This document shows, one piece after another, positions 31,891-41,748 of a stretch of DNA of 64,000 nt; the stretch's first letter is position 1; every line of letters starts with the position of its first letter. Both the position numbers and the translations under genes were made by a program. The notes under the pieces were generated by a model. It did not search any database and was not told the origin of the DNA. It worked only from the letters and a program-made list of their open reading frames with translations. Source of the DNA: CAZGCA01 sp964524145 (GTDB lineage: Bacteria; Hydrogenedentota; CAZGCA01); assembly GCA_964524145.1 (NCBI GenBank), contig CAZGCA010000026.1, positions 1 to 64,000 on the forward strand, written 5' to 3'.

Positions 31891-34200
31891 TCAACCCTCG
31901 TCCAACGAGTCGCTCGGAATCAATGCCTCCACGGTTGTCCCCTTGCCCGGGACGCCGCAGATGCGAAGTTCTCCACCGAGAGCGACGGCTCGCTCCCGCA
32001 TACCCAGAAGCCCCAATGAGCTGGAATCCGACATCTCCTCTTCCGCAATCCCGTTACCGTTGTCCTTGACCGTCAGAACAAGGTTACAACCGTCGTTCTT
32101 CAGCCTCACGGCAACCTTACCGGCCTGGGCGTGACGGGCCACATTGGTCAACGCCTCCTGCAGGATGCGAAACAACCCGGTAGAGGTGGCTTCATCAAAG
32201 TCACTCTTCTCATCTGTTGCCGAGACAGTGCATTCGATACCGGTTCTTCGCTGAAACTCGTCAGCGTGCCACTCGATCGCTGCCAGGAGACCAAAATGGT
32301 CCAGAACCGGGGGCCGCAGTTCCGCAGAGATCCTTCGCACGGACTGTATGGTTCTGTCCGAGATATCTGCCATCGACCGAACCTTGTCAAGCAGGACGTC
32401 CTGCAACTCGTGATCCTTCATCTCCGATAACCGTTTCTCGACGGAGGCAAGGTCCATCTTCAACGCAGTCAGCACCTGGCCCAGCTCGTCATGAATCTCG
32501 CGAGCAACGCGTATGCGTTCTTCTTCACGCGCGTCCCGGAGTCGCGCCGCCAGTTCACGCAACTGCTGACGCGAACGTTCCAGTTCGGTCGTGCGTTCTT
32601 CCACCAACTCCTCAAGATGATCCCGATGTTGTCTCAGTTCCTCTTCTGCCCGGGTCCGCTCGATAGCCACGCCCAATTTCAACGCTATCCCTTCGAGCGT
32701 CTCCACCTTTTCTATTAGAACCATCTCATCACCGGGATCAGCGACATGGATCAACCCAATTATGCGGTCCCCAAGCCGAATCGGAACGAGCGCTACAGAC
32801 TCGTACCCCATCTCGTTGCAGACGTTGCGCGTCCGCCCCTTCTCCTCCTCCGACACGGTCGCCAAGAAACGCGTGGTGCCGTTCATGAAGAAAGAACCGG
32901 CTTTCGTGTAGAAAGGGAGTCTCGGGTCCGTTTCCCCGGTAATGACATTGATGCACATGCACGCGTCTGCCGCTACTGAAAGAGGGCTTTCCAAGTCATA
33001 AAAACCCCGGCTGAACCCGTCGTACGCTTGATAGGGTATGTTACCGTGTTCGTCCAAGACACGGACTCCTACGGCCTCGCAGCCGGTGAACCCCTTGATC
33101 TCGGCCACAAATGCTTCCAACAAGGGTCCCATCTCACTGTGCCTGTTCGCAATCTCAAGAAAACGTTGGGAGACCCGCCGGTATTCCTCCGTCTGCTTCC
33201 GCTCGGTGATGTCGTGGCAGAGGGCGGTGAAGAAGCGTCCCTCCTCCGTCCGCGATGTTGCAAGGGAGAGCTCGACGGGCACCTCGGTACCGTTCTTTCG
33301 CAGCCCGGTCACTTGAACCGTCTTCCCGATAAGTTTCGCCACCCCCGTTGAAACCAATCGGTGCAGCCCGTTCCGATGATCTTCGTGGAACCGTTCGGGC
33401 ATCATGACCGTGAGCGGCTTGCCGATTACCTCGTCGGCGGTATAACCGAAGATGTTCTCGGCTGCAGTATTCCAGAAACAGATTGTCCCCGTGCTGTCTG
33501 CGCTGATGATGGCGTCAGTCGCAGTCTCGACCACCGAACGGAATCGTTCCTCACTGTGCTCAAGGGATTCCAGTGTCCGGCTGTTGCGCAGGGCGATAGC
33601 GGCAAGCTCACCAAACACCTCTGCTATTCGAACATCGTCTTCCGTGAAGCCGCCCGGTTTATTGGCAAGACCGAGCAGGCCAACTGTCCGCCCTGCGATC
33701 GATAAAGGAGCAAACATAACGTTGTCGAGGACTAGATGCCCCTCGGGCAGGAATTCAACCCATTTGGCGTTCGAGAATTCATTATCGTAGACCACCCGGC
33801 CGGTACGGTACGCCTCGGCTCGCAGCCCTCGGATCGGCATCGGCAGCGATCGGTCGACTGTGCAGGGCAGTCCACCCGAATCCAGAAACAGCACCTCATT
33901 CTCGCTGCCTTCCTTCGTCAGCAGCGCAACGTAGCCCGCGCAAGCGCCGGTGAGTTCCTTGCACGAATCGAACAGGCGCTGTGCCGCCTCTTCGAAATCG
34001 TGATACTCTAGCACTACGCGCGTACCCTCCAGAAGCTTCCAGACCTCCGGTGGGCGTTGTCGTGACCCGGAAAGTGTATCCCGCAACGCGTCTTCTGCAT
34101 CTTTGCGCTCTTCGCCCGCATGTTCAAGTTGCTGCACACGACGGCGCAGGACGCTGAGTTCCTCGATGAGCTGAGCCTTGGTTTTCCTGGTGTCATCCAT
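31891..34200 (-). CDS. GAF-PAS-GAF sensor histidine kinase (NarX/DegS type)
   Basis: 769 residues. The ATG at 34200 is preferred because AGGAGA lies ten bases upstream; the ATG at 34248 lacks one. Order: N-terminal coiled coil (1-40), GAF (about 60-215), PAS (about 220-345) with WNTAAENIFGYTADEV, second GAF (about 365-530), coiled coil, HisKA_3 dimerisation domain with phospho-His570 in VAREIHDELGQVL, and the ATPase domain with DNGNGI and GLLGMRERA. No membrane segment, so it is a cytoplasmic sensor; the GAF/PAS domains may bind a small molecule, haem or flavin. Forms an operon with the regulator gene. Given the adjoining cytochrome module, redox or gas sensing is plausible but unproven. Confidence 0.9.
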   Translation of the reverse strand: MDDTRKTKAQLIEELSVLRRRVQQLEHAGEERKDAEDALRDTLSGSRQRPPEVWKLLEGTRVVLEYHDFEEAAQRLFDSCKELTGACAGYVALLTKEGSENEVLFLDSGGLPCTVDRSLPMPIRGLRAEAYRTGRVVYDNEFSNAKWVEFLPEGHLVLDNVMFAPLSIAGRTVGLLGLANKPGGFTEDDVRIAEVFGELAAIALRNSRTLESLEHSEERFRSVVETATDAIISADSTGTICFWNTAAENIFGYTADEVIGKPLTVMMPERFHEDHRNGLHRLVSTGVAKLIGKTVQVTGLRKNGTEVPVELSLATSRTEEGRFFTALCHDITERKQTEEYRRVSQRFLEIANRHSEMGPLLEAFVAEIKGFTGCEAVGVRVLDEHGNIPYQAYDGFSRGFYDLESPLSVAADACMCINVITGETDPRLPFYTKAGSFFMNGTTRFLATVSEEEKGRTRNVCNEMGYESVALVPIRLGDRIIGLIHVADPGDEMVLIEKVETLEGIALKLGVAIERTRAEEELRQHRDHLEELVEERTTELERSRQQLRELAARLRDAREEERIRVAREIHDELGQVLTALKMDLASVEKRLSEMKDHELQDVLLDKVRSMADISDRTIQSVRRISAELRPPVLDHFGLLAAIEWHADEFQRRTGIECTVSATDEKSDFDEATSTGLFRILQEALTNVARHAQAGKVAVRLKNDGCNLVLTVKDNGNGIAEEEMSDSSSLGLLGMRERAVALGGELRICGVPGKGTTVEALIPSDSLDEG

Positions 34201-34467
34201 GCCGCTGTCTTCTCCTGAGAGGGACACGTCTCCCGTCGATGGATACATTGTTTGCCTATCGACTAACTCAACAACTCGCGGGACAGAACCAAGTTCAATG
34301 ATATCCTACATACCAACCGCATTCATGGTAACATTAGACGTAATGGGTGTCAATTCAAGAGAGGCAAAAGCGGAGTTGTGCTCCCGATGGCCCGCGAAGG
34401 ATAACCGAGTACCGCATGTTGGTCTCGTCCACAGGCCGCATGGACTCCGACTCGCACCCATAGATGG

Positions 34468-35772
34468 TTACCGGGTTGGCTCAATGACCTCGAGGTCGAC
34501 GTCGAGCTGTCTCGAGGGGAGGTCGGTGCGTGCTCCGTGTGGGTTTTTGACCGTGATCCGTCCGTGCAAGTCGCGGATTCCGTAGTCCTTTCCAGATTCG
34601 ACAACGAGTGCCGGCCGGTCGACGGTGTCGTAGAGGTAGCAATCGATGAAGTCGATACCTCCAAGCTTCTGCGTGAGCTTGGGTCTAAGCAGGGAGATCA
34701 GCAGTGGCGGACGCGGCTTCCGTACCGATTTCGCCATGCCGACGTTTTTCCAGCGGCAGTTTTCGAACCGGACGCGAGCGCTGTCGGCAGACTTGTCGTA
34801 AACGAATATGCCGCCTTTCACGGTGTCCTCGATGGTGCAGTTCTTGAACGAGACAACTCCTTGCGGTCCGTCGTCTTTCAGGGCGCCGACACCGATCCCG
34901 ACGTCTTCGCCGCCGCGCACGTAACAGTTCTCGAAACTGATGGATACGGGGTCGCTGTCGCGGGAGAGGTGCTTCAAGTACACGAGCATGCCGGCACCGT
35001 CGTTGTCCTCCATGACGCAGTTGCGGACGACACAGTTAACGAGCTTTTCGTGCGCGTGGTTGGGTTCGAGGTCGATACCGGCTTCGGGCGGGGTGCCGCC
35101 GGTGTTGGCAAGGACGCAGTTCTCGATAAGCAGGTTGACGGCGCTGATAACACTGATGCCCTGGCGGTAGTTGTCGCGGCAGGTGACGTCCCGGATGACG
35201 ATATCCTTGCAGTACGGCTGGTCGTCGCCGCGCACCCCGACATATATCCCGTCGCCACCGCTGCTTTCCAGGTTCAGTCCCAGGACGTTAACTCGCCGGC
35301 AGCTGAGAAGCCTCAGCACCATGCGCCACTCGCCCTTCTTGTAGTTGCTGGTCATATAATCCCGTTTGCACATGCGCAGCGTCGCGCCGTATCCCCGCAG
35401 CGTGATGTCGTTCTCTCCTGATGCCGTAAACAGGCTGTCGCCGGTCCCTTTGAACTCACCCTCCTTGGCGCGTACGACGACGCCCGGTTCGAAGATAACC
35501 TCCTGGTTGCTCGAGAGCGTGATGGGCCGCACGACCCAGTCGTCGCCCATGTACGGGACGATGACGGTCTGCGCCCTGGAATCGATGGCTGCCTGTAGAC
35601 TTTCAGTTGCGTCGTCGGCGTTGAACCCCCACCACGACGCGTTGGCCTCCTTTCGCGCGCCAGAGACCACTTCCCGGATGGCGTCGGTGTTCGCGGGAAC
35701 GCCCGATGGTATGCCACTGAACGTCACGCACGCCATCGGCAACACCCACGTTAGCAGAGATCGATAGATCAT
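34468..35772 (-). CDS. Secreted right-handed parallel beta-helix protein
   Basis: 434 residues with a Sec signal (MIYRSLLTWVLPMACVTFSG) and AGGAGGGG before the ATG. The body is made of repeating segments such as VIRDVTCRDNYRQGISVISA, IENCVLANTGG and VSFKNCTIEDTVKGGIFVYD, the coil pattern of pectate-lyase-like/PbH1 proteins. Members bind or cleave polysaccharides; no catalytic residues can be assigned. It starts a - strand group of exported carbohydrate-related genes, though it is transcribed apart from the esterase upstream (77-base gap). Confidence 0.8.
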   Translation of the reverse strand: MIYRSLLTWVLPMACVTFSGIPSGVPANTDAIREVVSGARKEANASWWGFNADDATESLQAAIDSRAQTVIVPYMGDDWVVRPITLSSNQEVIFEPGVVVRAKEGEFKGTGDSLFTASGENDITLRGYGATLRMCKRDYMTSNYKKGEWRMVLRLLSCRRVNVLGLNLESSGGDGIYVGVRGDDQPYCKDIVIRDVTCRDNYRQGISVISAVNLLIENCVLANTGGTPPEAGIDLEPNHAHEKLVNCVVRNCVMEDNDGAGMLVYLKHLSRDSDPVSISFENCYVRGGEDVGIGVGALKDDGPQGVVSFKNCTIEDTVKGGIFVYDKSADSARVRFENCRWKNVGMAKSVRKPRPPLLISLLRPKLTQKLGGIDFIDCYLYDTVDRPALVVESGKDYGIRDLHGRITVKNPHGARTDLPSRQLDVDLEVIEPTR

Positions 35773-35849
35773 CGTTTCCCCTCCTGTGTGCTATGGGAAC
35801 CATTCATGTTGTCAGAAACCTCTTATATGAACCCGCCCGCCACGCGCTC

Positions 35850-36785
35850 TTAAAGGCGCGCGGCGATAAACGCAACCGCGTCCTCGACGTAGTCGACGGG
35901 CAATCGATGACCGGCATCATAGAGAAAGATCCTCGCATTCGGCCCTTCAATCAGCTCGTAGAGTTCGCGCGCCTGGTCTTCGTTGCACATTGTGTCTTCG
36001 CGTCCCATGAGCATGCAGAAGGGCCGGTCGCCGATCCCACGCGCGTAATTGGCGGGCGCGAGCACGACATCCTCGCTCCAGGACACGGGCACGACGCAGC
36101 CCGCGGCAAGCTTGATGCGCGGCTCCGCGGCTGTCAGCGCAAAGGCCTGGAACCCGCCCATACTGTACCCCAGCAGGCCGATGCGATCCATGTCGATCTC
36201 GTCACGCGTGGCAAGGTAATCGAGGCCCCGACGGTAATCGACAACGGTCTGCGCAATGATCTCGCGCACGGTGAAGTAGTTCTTGCGCGGCGGTGTCCCG
36301 GGCTCGTTGTAGAGGTTGACGACGTGATAATCGTTCTCGGCTATGCGGTCCCCGTGGCCTTGGGCGTCAAGTGCAAAGACGGCGTAGCCTTTCTCCAACA
36401 ACGCCTCGCGTGCGTCGCCACCGCTGATGTAGTTGCCGTCTTCCCACCAGTGTTCTCTCGATCCTGACCAACCGTGCAACAGCAGCACGCACGGGTACGG
36501 CGGCTCGGCCTTCTTCGGGAACTCGAGATACCCCGGCACGAGGAAGCCACGAGCGCTGCGAAACACCACCTTCCGGCGCACGCTCGTCCCCGTCTCCTTC
36601 ATCTCGACCACGCGTGCCTCAAGGGGAATCTCGGTATCGTAATCGTAGAATGCCATCAGCACCGTGAATGCCTCTTCGCTGATGGGTTCGGGAATGCTCC
36701 GTGCCCACAGGGTGCCGACTGACACGAGACCTGCAACGACTACCGTGAAGAACGCAAAGCGCAGATGGAATGGTCTGTTGCTCAT
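35850..36785 (-). CDS. Exported alpha/beta hydrolase, acetyl-esterase/dienelactone-hydrolase-like
   Basis: 311 residues. The ATG at 36785 is taken because GGAGGGAGAG precedes it and it starts a signal peptide (HLRFAFFTVVVAGLVSVG). Alpha/beta-hydrolase features: oxyanion segment LLLHGWSG, nucleophile elbow GLLGYSMGG with the Ser, acid near MGREDTMC and the catalytic His in DAGHRLPVDY. The arrangement is that of the BAAT/abhydrolase group found with polysaccharide-degrading loci. Likely removes acyl groups from polysaccharides or xenobiotics in the periplasm; substrate unknown. Confidence 0.85.
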   Translation of the reverse strand: MSNRPFHLRFAFFTVVVAGLVSVGTLWARSIPEPISEEAFTVLMAFYDYDTEIPLEARVVEMKETGTSVRRKVVFRSARGFLVPGYLEFPKKAEPPYPCVLLLHGWSGSREHWWEDGNYISGGDAREALLEKGYAVFALDAQGHGDRIAENDYHVVNLYNEPGTPPRKNYFTVREIIAQTVVDYRRGLDYLATRDEIDMDRIGLLGYSMGGFQAFALTAAEPRIKLAAGCVVPVSWSEDVVLAPANYARGIGDRPFCMLMGREDTMCNEDQARELYELIEGPNARIFLYDAGHRLPVDYVEDAVAFIAARL

Positions 36786-36910
36786 CACCGCTCTCCCTCC
36801 ATTTCTGCGATCAAGACGAGAACCAAATCGGACAGTCAAGTATTGTACGGCAAACGCCTGGCTGACGCAACGACGGCTTGCGCTGTGCCCAGTACCTGAG
36901 GCTCAGTCCA

Positions 36911-37951
36911 TCAGCGTCCGCACAGCGCTTTGATATCGTTCGCCAGGTCGCGTGCTTCTTCAGTGCTCTTCGCTTCCGGAATGAAGAAGAACCGTGTGTC
37001 CGGTTGTGCGAGCGCGAGACATTCCTTAACAAAGTCCAGGTAGTCCTCGTGGCCGTTCTTGTCACCGGGCACCAGGACAGCTTTGCCTGAACATTTCTCT
37101 ATCGCGACCTCGAGCGACGTCGGCGGGTGGTGCAAGTTGAGATAGCGCAATCCCGGCAATTGCAGGAAGCTGTCCCACTGGTGCTGGCTGTGGGCGCACG
37201 AGTGAAGCGAGATGCCTCCGAACGTCTCTGCCAACCGGCTCAGGTACGGCATACAGAACTCCTCGAATTGGCTCGCTGATACGCTGCCGGCTTCGTCTTC
37301 GGACAAACAGACACCCCATTCGGCGGGCATCCAGAGGTTTGGGTAATGCACCAGGCACGCGTTCTCGTACCGGTCCCGAAACGTGCGGACAAACCGGACC
37401 ATCGTCGCAGTAACCTTCTCGAGGAGTCGGTGCACAGCGTCGGGTGTGTCCAGCAGCGCAACGTAGAACGCCGTCTTCTCCCATATGAGAGCGGCAACGT
37501 CGAACGGGCTCTGGACGTCGCATATTCGAACGGGGCATTCGCTGCCACAGCGCTCCACCAGACCGTCTGCCAGCGTGAGAATGTCGCCCAGCGGACCTGT
37601 ATGAATATCGGGCTCGACAAGGTCGTCGGCTTCTTCTGCAGTAGAGACCGCCGGCAGAGCAAACGGCATATCGTTCTCCGACCTGTGAACCGGGGAGCCG
37701 AACGCTGCTGCGAAGACGTCTGTGCCCGACCACGCATGAGCCACGGGCACGCGGTCGTCACCCACCTTCTCCGCGCATTCGCAATCGAACTCGAACGCTC
37801 GTCTCCCCATCTCTATTTGGTCTTCGACGGACCCGTAGTTCAGTACAGCCGCTTCCTGGTGCCCGGGAATCTCTACCCTGACACCGTGTCCGGGAAACGT
37901 GGCCGAATTCAACAAGTCCGTGAAGAATCGTTTGTTAGCCGCGAGGTCCAT
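36911..37951 (-). CDS. Uroporphyrinogen decarboxylase (URO-D)-family protein
   Basis: 346 residues. The URO-D TIM barrel also serves as a methyltransferase in corrinoid-dependent demethylation, and the haem enzyme's N-terminal motif is missing here, so a methyltransferase or unknown catalytic role is more likely than haem synthesis. Visible segments: DVQSPFDVAALIWEK, MVRFVRTFRDRYENAC, and a late HSCAHSQHQWD with Cys and His residues that could bind zinc, as in MtaA/CmuA-type proteins. No corrinoid protein gene is close by. A weak GGGGAA precedes the ATG. Confidence 0.75.
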   Translation of the reverse strand: MDLAANKRFFTDLLNSATFPGHGVRVEIPGHQEAAVLNYGSVEDQIEMGRRAFEFDCECAEKVGDDRVPVAHAWSGTDVFAAAFGSPVHRSENDMPFALPAVSTAEEADDLVEPDIHTGPLGDILTLADGLVERCGSECPVRICDVQSPFDVAALIWEKTAFYVALLDTPDAVHRLLEKVTATMVRFVRTFRDRYENACLVHYPNLWMPAEWGVCLSEDEAGSVSASQFEEFCMPYLSRLAETFGGISLHSCAHSQHQWDSFLQLPGLRYLNLHHPPTSLEVAIEKCSGKAVLVPGDKNGHEDYLDFVKECLALAQPDTRFFFIPEAKSTEEARDLANDIKALCGR

Positions 37952-37995
37952 TCTACAGGTTCCCCATGCCCGTTCGAGTCACGGGTTCTTGCGAC

Positions 37996-38025
37996 TTGAC
38001 AGAACGTCAGTCTTAGTGCTATTCT
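37996..38025 (+). promoter_or_regulatory. Promoter of the small lipoprotein gene
   Basis: TTGACA at 37996-38001, 18-base spacer, TATTCT at 38020-38025. Confidence 0.65.
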
Positions 38026-38103
38026 GCATTAAGTCAACGCCTAAGGAAACAGATTCCTTGGCACTGTGTACTGTACCACAAGTGTAACAGAGGAGGAAAG
38101 AGT

Positions 38104-38520
38104 ATGCGGAAGGCAGTTGCAACGTTGAGCGTGGGTCTTGCGATGGTCCTGGTCTGTGGCTGCGCGATGATCGGCGGCGGCCCGAGCGACGAGGAGCTTA
38201 TTGCCGCCACGGTGGCCGACTATAAAGCCGGCCTCGAGGGAGGCGACATCGACAAGTTCCTGGCCACCCACTCGGATGAGTTCGACAACCCGGAGATGGG
38301 CGATAAGGAAGCCCTGGCCGAGTTTGTGGGCGGCGCAATGGAGCAAGGGTTCCTGGACGACGTCGAGATCATCATAGAGGACGCCGAAACGGTCATCGAT
38401 GGCGAGACGGCTACGGTAGCGCCGGTCGATCTCGAGGGCAGCTTCGGCGGGATGAGTCTGGAACTCATGCTGAAGAAGGAAGGGGACGCCTGGCGCATCA
38501 TCAGCAGCGAACAGTACTAA
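38104..38520 (+). CDS. Small lipoprotein with NTF2/SnoaL-like fold
   Basis: 138 residues. A type II signal ends in a lipobox around LVCGC, so the mature protein should be lipid-anchored. The remaining 110 residues (ADYKAGLEGGDIDKFLATHS through WRIISSEQY) have the pattern of a cystatin/NTF2-like domain, used as a ligand-binding or scaffold fold; no enzymatic motif is seen. The ribosome binding site is GAGGAGG. It is monocistronic with its own promoter (37996-38025) and terminator (38598-38633). Confidence 0.8.
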   Translation: MRKAVATLSVGLAMVLVCGCAMIGGGPSDEELIAATVADYKAGLEGGDIDKFLATHSDEFDNPEMGDKEALAEFVGGAMEQGFLDDVEIIIEDAETVIDGETATVAPVDLEGSFGGMSLELMLKKEGDAWRIISSEQY

Positions 38521-38597
38521 GCCACCTCGAATCTTGGCCTGGCGGCCACTGCGTAGAGAAGTGGTCAGGGCGCACGTGCCAAGCTAGCTGTACGTAA

Positions 38598-38633
38598 CGC
38601 GCGGGGATTGAGAGATCCCCGCGCGAATTTTTT
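38598..38633 (+). terminator. Rho-independent terminator of the lipoprotein gene
   Basis: A perfect 11-bp stem (CGCGCGGGGAT with ATCCCCGCGCG) closes a six-base loop TGAGAG and is followed by AATTTTTT. Confidence 0.9.
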
Positions 38634-38768
38634 CCGCTGATGCAAACTCCGGATGTGCTGCATATTTGCACGTTTGTTGGATTCCCCGTTGGACCGCTTG
38701 TGCGGTGCAGGCGGGAAATACGCAACGTTCCAACCACGAGCTTCTTATGCCAGGCCGTGCCATTCCCT

Positions 38769-38798
38769 TTTACTACCGCTGGGCGTTTGGGGTAGAAT
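38769..38798 (+). promoter_or_regulatory. Promoter of the LmbE/GH127/DUF3748 genes
   Basis: TTTACT at 38769-38774, 18-base spacer, TAGAAT at 38793-38798. The rest of the gap 38634-38768 shows nothing recognisable. Confidence 0.5.
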
Positions 38799-38846
38799 AA
38801 CTTCCACGTTGGGCGGTTGGCGGAAGACTTGCCAAAGGAGGCGGAT

Positions 38847-39656
38847 ATGAGCGCGAAGGTTGTGGTTGTTATAAGTCCGCACGCGGATGATGCATCGATC
38901 TTTTGCGGCGGCACGTTGGCGAAGCTCGCGCGGGACGGGTGGGACGTTCACATGATACGGGTCACCAACGACGAGAAGGATTCGCTCGACCTCTCGAAGG
39001 AGGAGACGATAGCCGCTAACGGGAGAGAAGTGCGTGATATGGCGGAGATCCTCGGTATCGCGGAAATACACGATCTGGACTATATAAACGACGAGCTCGA
39101 CCCGGTGTCCGAAGTAGAGATGCGCGGCAAGTTTGTGCGGCTGTTCCGGCAACTGAAACCGCAAACGGTTATCGGGTTCGATCCGTGGGGGATATACGAG
39201 GAGAATCCGGACCATCTGAAGTCTGCACGTGCGGCGGACGACGCGTGCTGGCAGGCGGCGGGTCATCTTCACCATGCGGAACATATCGAGGAAGGGCTGG
39301 AACCGCACTGGATCGCCGAACGGCTGTACTATGCTCGGAAGCTGCCGGAGATCAACCATATCGTTGACATAACGGAGACCATGGACGTGAAGATCGATGC
39401 CGTCTGCGCCCACAAGACGATGATGCGCAATATGATGCACGGTCTCAGGTCGAAGCTTGCCGCGGCCGGGCTGAGAATACCCGTTCTCGATGAGATCACT
39501 GAAGAGAAGACCCGTGTGCTGCTCGACCAGTTCTTGCGGGGCTCAGCGGCGGAGGCGGGACAGGAGATAGGTGTCGAGTACGGCGAGCCGTTCCGCCGGA
39601 GCAGGTTTGGGGAGCTTGACGAGTTCATAGATGCGTTTGCCGTGCCGCTCGAGTGA
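38847..39656 (+). CDS. LmbE-like (PIG-L) N-acetylglucosamine deacetylase
   Basis: 269 residues; ATG at 38847 with AAAGGAGG upstream. Zinc-dependent de-N-acetylase family: the metal motif PHADDASIFCGG (family consensus PHxDD) lies at residues 9-20 and the second His is in ENPDHLKSAR. There is no signal peptide, so it acts in the cytoplasm on a GlcNAc-linked small molecule, glycolipid or thiol precursor. The following GH127 gene starts 54 bases later, suggesting a sugar-catabolic unit. Confidence 0.85.
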   Translation: MSAKVVVVISPHADDASIFCGGTLAKLARDGWDVHMIRVTNDEKDSLDLSKEETIAANGREVRDMAEILGIAEIHDLDYINDELDPVSEVEMRGKFVRLFRQLKPQTVIGFDPWGIYEENPDHLKSARAADDACWQAAGHLHHAEHIEEGLEPHWIAERLYYARKLPEINHIVDITETMDVKIDAVCAHKTMMRNMMHGLRSKLAAAGLRIPVLDEITEEKTRVLLDQFLRGSAAEAGQEIGVEYGEPFRRSRFGELDEFIDAFAVPLE

Positions 39657-39710
39657 TAGAGTATCGATTGCGAGCACGTCAGGTAGTGTGGACCGAAAGG
39701 ATACTTTGAG

Positions 39711-41726
39711 ATGAAGATTGTGACAGCGTTTCTCCTGGTCGTGTTGGTGTTGTCTGCGCGTCGTGGTGAGGCGGCCGAAGTATACGCTGTCAAAGCGCCG
39801 GCTACGGAAGCGTGCAACGATTTCTACGTGTCGAACCGAGCTCCGCTGACGCCGAATCCGCTTGTCAAGCTTCCGATAGGCGCGATCACGCCGCGCGGTT
39901 GGCTGCGCAGGCAGCTCGAACTGATGTCGGAGGGTATGACAGGCCGGTTGCCGGATGTAAGCCATTGGTGCCGGCCGGAGGGCAACGGGTGGATCGAGCC
40001 GAAAAAGCGCGGCTGGGAAGAGCTGCCGTACTGGCTGAAAGGGTTTGGCGACCTGGGGTACGTTCTTAAGGACGAGTGGATTATCAATGAGACGAGCTAC
40101 TGGATAGACGCGGCGATTGCGAGCCAGGATTCCGACGGGTATTTCGGCCCCAGGATGAACAAGGAGAAGCATGATCTGTGGCCGAACATGATCGTGCTCA
40201 ACGTGCTCCAGTCGTTGCACGAGGCGACGGGCGACGAGCGGGTGATACCGTTCATGACGAGCTATTTTCGGTACCAGATGAGTCTGAAGTCTGAAGACCT
40301 TCTGCCGGCGTTCTGGGCGAACATACGTGCGGGCGACAACCTCGAGAGTATCTACTGGCTCTACAACCGGACGGGCGAGCCGTGGCTGCTCGATCTGGCG
40401 AAGCGGATACACGAGCAGACGGCCAACTGGACTGAGGAGATCCCAACCTGGCACGGGGTGAACATCTGCCAGGCGTTCCGCGAGCCGGCGGAATACTATC
40501 AGCAGGCCCGAGACCCGAAGTACCTGCGAGCAACGGAAAGGAACTACGCAGAAGTGATGGGGACCTACGGCCAGATGCCGGGCGGGATGTTCGGCGCGGA
40601 CGAGAACTGTCGAGCCGGCTACACGAGCCCTCGGCAGGCGGCCGAGACGTGCTCGATGGTCGAGCTCATGCACAGCTTCGAGATGCTGCTCAAGATAACG
40701 GGCGACCCGGTGTACGCAGACAGGTGCGAGGAGGTCGCGTTCAACTCGTTCCCCGCTTCGCAGACGCCGGACCTTCGAGGGCTGCACTACCTGACCGCGC
40801 CCAACATGGTCCAGCTCGACAAAGAGAACAAGTCGCCTCGGCTGCAGAACAAGGGATGCATGCTCGCGTACTCGCCCGGCGAACGGTACCGCTGCTGCCA
40901 GCACAACGTGGGACACGGATGGCCGTACTATGCGGAGGAGATCTGGCACGCGACGCCGGACAACGGTCTTGCCGCGTCGCTGTACGCAGCGTGCGAAGTC
41001 GAGGCGAAGGTCGGCGACGGTACCACGGTGAGAATCATCGAGACGACGGACTACCCGTTCGACGAGATCGTATCGCTGACGGTCAGGTGTCCAAAACCGG
41101 TGCCGTTTCCGCTCCACCTGCGCGTTCCGCGATGGTGTGACGCTCCGAACCTGGCGATCAACGGGAAACCCGTGACCGTGAGTGCGGAACCGTCGTCCTA
41201 TATCGTCATCGACCGGACGTTTGCCGACGGCGACACCGTGGCGGTTCAGTTCCCGATGCGGGTTGCAGTCACTGTCTGGGCAAAGAATGGCAATGCCGTT
41301 TCGGTCAGCCGCGGGCCGCTCTCCTACTCGTTGAAGATCGGCGAGCGATGGGAAAGGTTCGGCGGCACGGACGAGTGGCCCGAGTACGAGGTGTATCCGA
41401 CGACGCCATGGAACTACGGGCTCGTGCTCGACGCTGTCGATCCCGCGGGCTCGTTCGAGGTGGTTCGCAAACCAGGGAAACTCGCTGCTCAGCCGTTCAA
41501 CGTTGACACGGCTCCCCTCGAGCTTCGCGCGCGCGCGTGCAGGATACCCGAGTGGCAGATGGAAGACGGGCTCGTGGGCCCCATTTCGTCGTTGCCGAGC
41601 CCGGTTGTCACGAACGAACCTGTCGAGATGGTAACGCTCATCCCGATGGGCTGCGCACGGTTGCGCATCTCCGCGTTCCCAACGGTCCGCACTGATTCCG
41701 TCACGTCCATTGGAAAAGGAACCTGA
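39711..41726 (+). CDS. Exported GH127-family glycosidase (DUF1680), beta-L-arabinofuranosidase-like
   Basis: 671 residues, signal peptide at 1-21. GH127 (DUF1680) enzymes are (alpha/alpha)6-barrel exo-glycosidases with a zinc-bound Cys nucleophile. The expected residues are present: Glu and Cys in AAETCSMVELM (about 310-320) and the Cys pair in RYRCCQHNVGH (about 394-395). The length suits the family. Arabinofuranoside removal from plant or algal glycans is the best guess; related subfamilies have other specificities. The adjacent DUF3748 gene has its start inside the 3' untranslated part of this gene and is 22 bases downstream. Confidence 0.85.
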   Translation: MKIVTAFLLVVLVLSARRGEAAEVYAVKAPATEACNDFYVSNRAPLTPNPLVKLPIGAITPRGWLRRQLELMSEGMTGRLPDVSHWCRPEGNGWIEPKKRGWEELPYWLKGFGDLGYVLKDEWIINETSYWIDAAIASQDSDGYFGPRMNKEKHDLWPNMIVLNVLQSLHEATGDERVIPFMTSYFRYQMSLKSEDLLPAFWANIRAGDNLESIYWLYNRTGEPWLLDLAKRIHEQTANWTEEIPTWHGVNICQAFREPAEYYQQARDPKYLRATERNYAEVMGTYGQMPGGMFGADENCRAGYTSPRQAAETCSMVELMHSFEMLLKITGDPVYADRCEEVAFNSFPASQTPDLRGLHYLTAPNMVQLDKENKSPRLQNKGCMLAYSPGERYRCCQHNVGHGWPYYAEEIWHATPDNGLAASLYAACEVEAKVGDGTTVRIIETTDYPFDEIVSLTVRCPKPVPFPLHLRVPRWCDAPNLAINGKPVTVSAEPSSYIVIDRTFADGDTVAVQFPMRVAVTVWAKNGNAVSVSRGPLSYSLKIGERWERFGGTDEWPEYEVYPTTPWNYGLVLDAVDPAGSFEVVRKPGKLAAQPFNVDTAPLELRARACRIPEWQMEDGLVGPISSLPSPVVTNEPVEMVTLIPMGCARLRISAFPTVRTDSVTSIGKGT

Positions 41727-41748
41727 GTTTCATCGTGAGAGGAACGGA

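Noticed and set aside
39543..41117. 524-codon open frame on the - strand
   Set aside because: Antisense to the GH127 gene, in a GC-rich region; the sense frame has a signal peptide and catalytic motifs.
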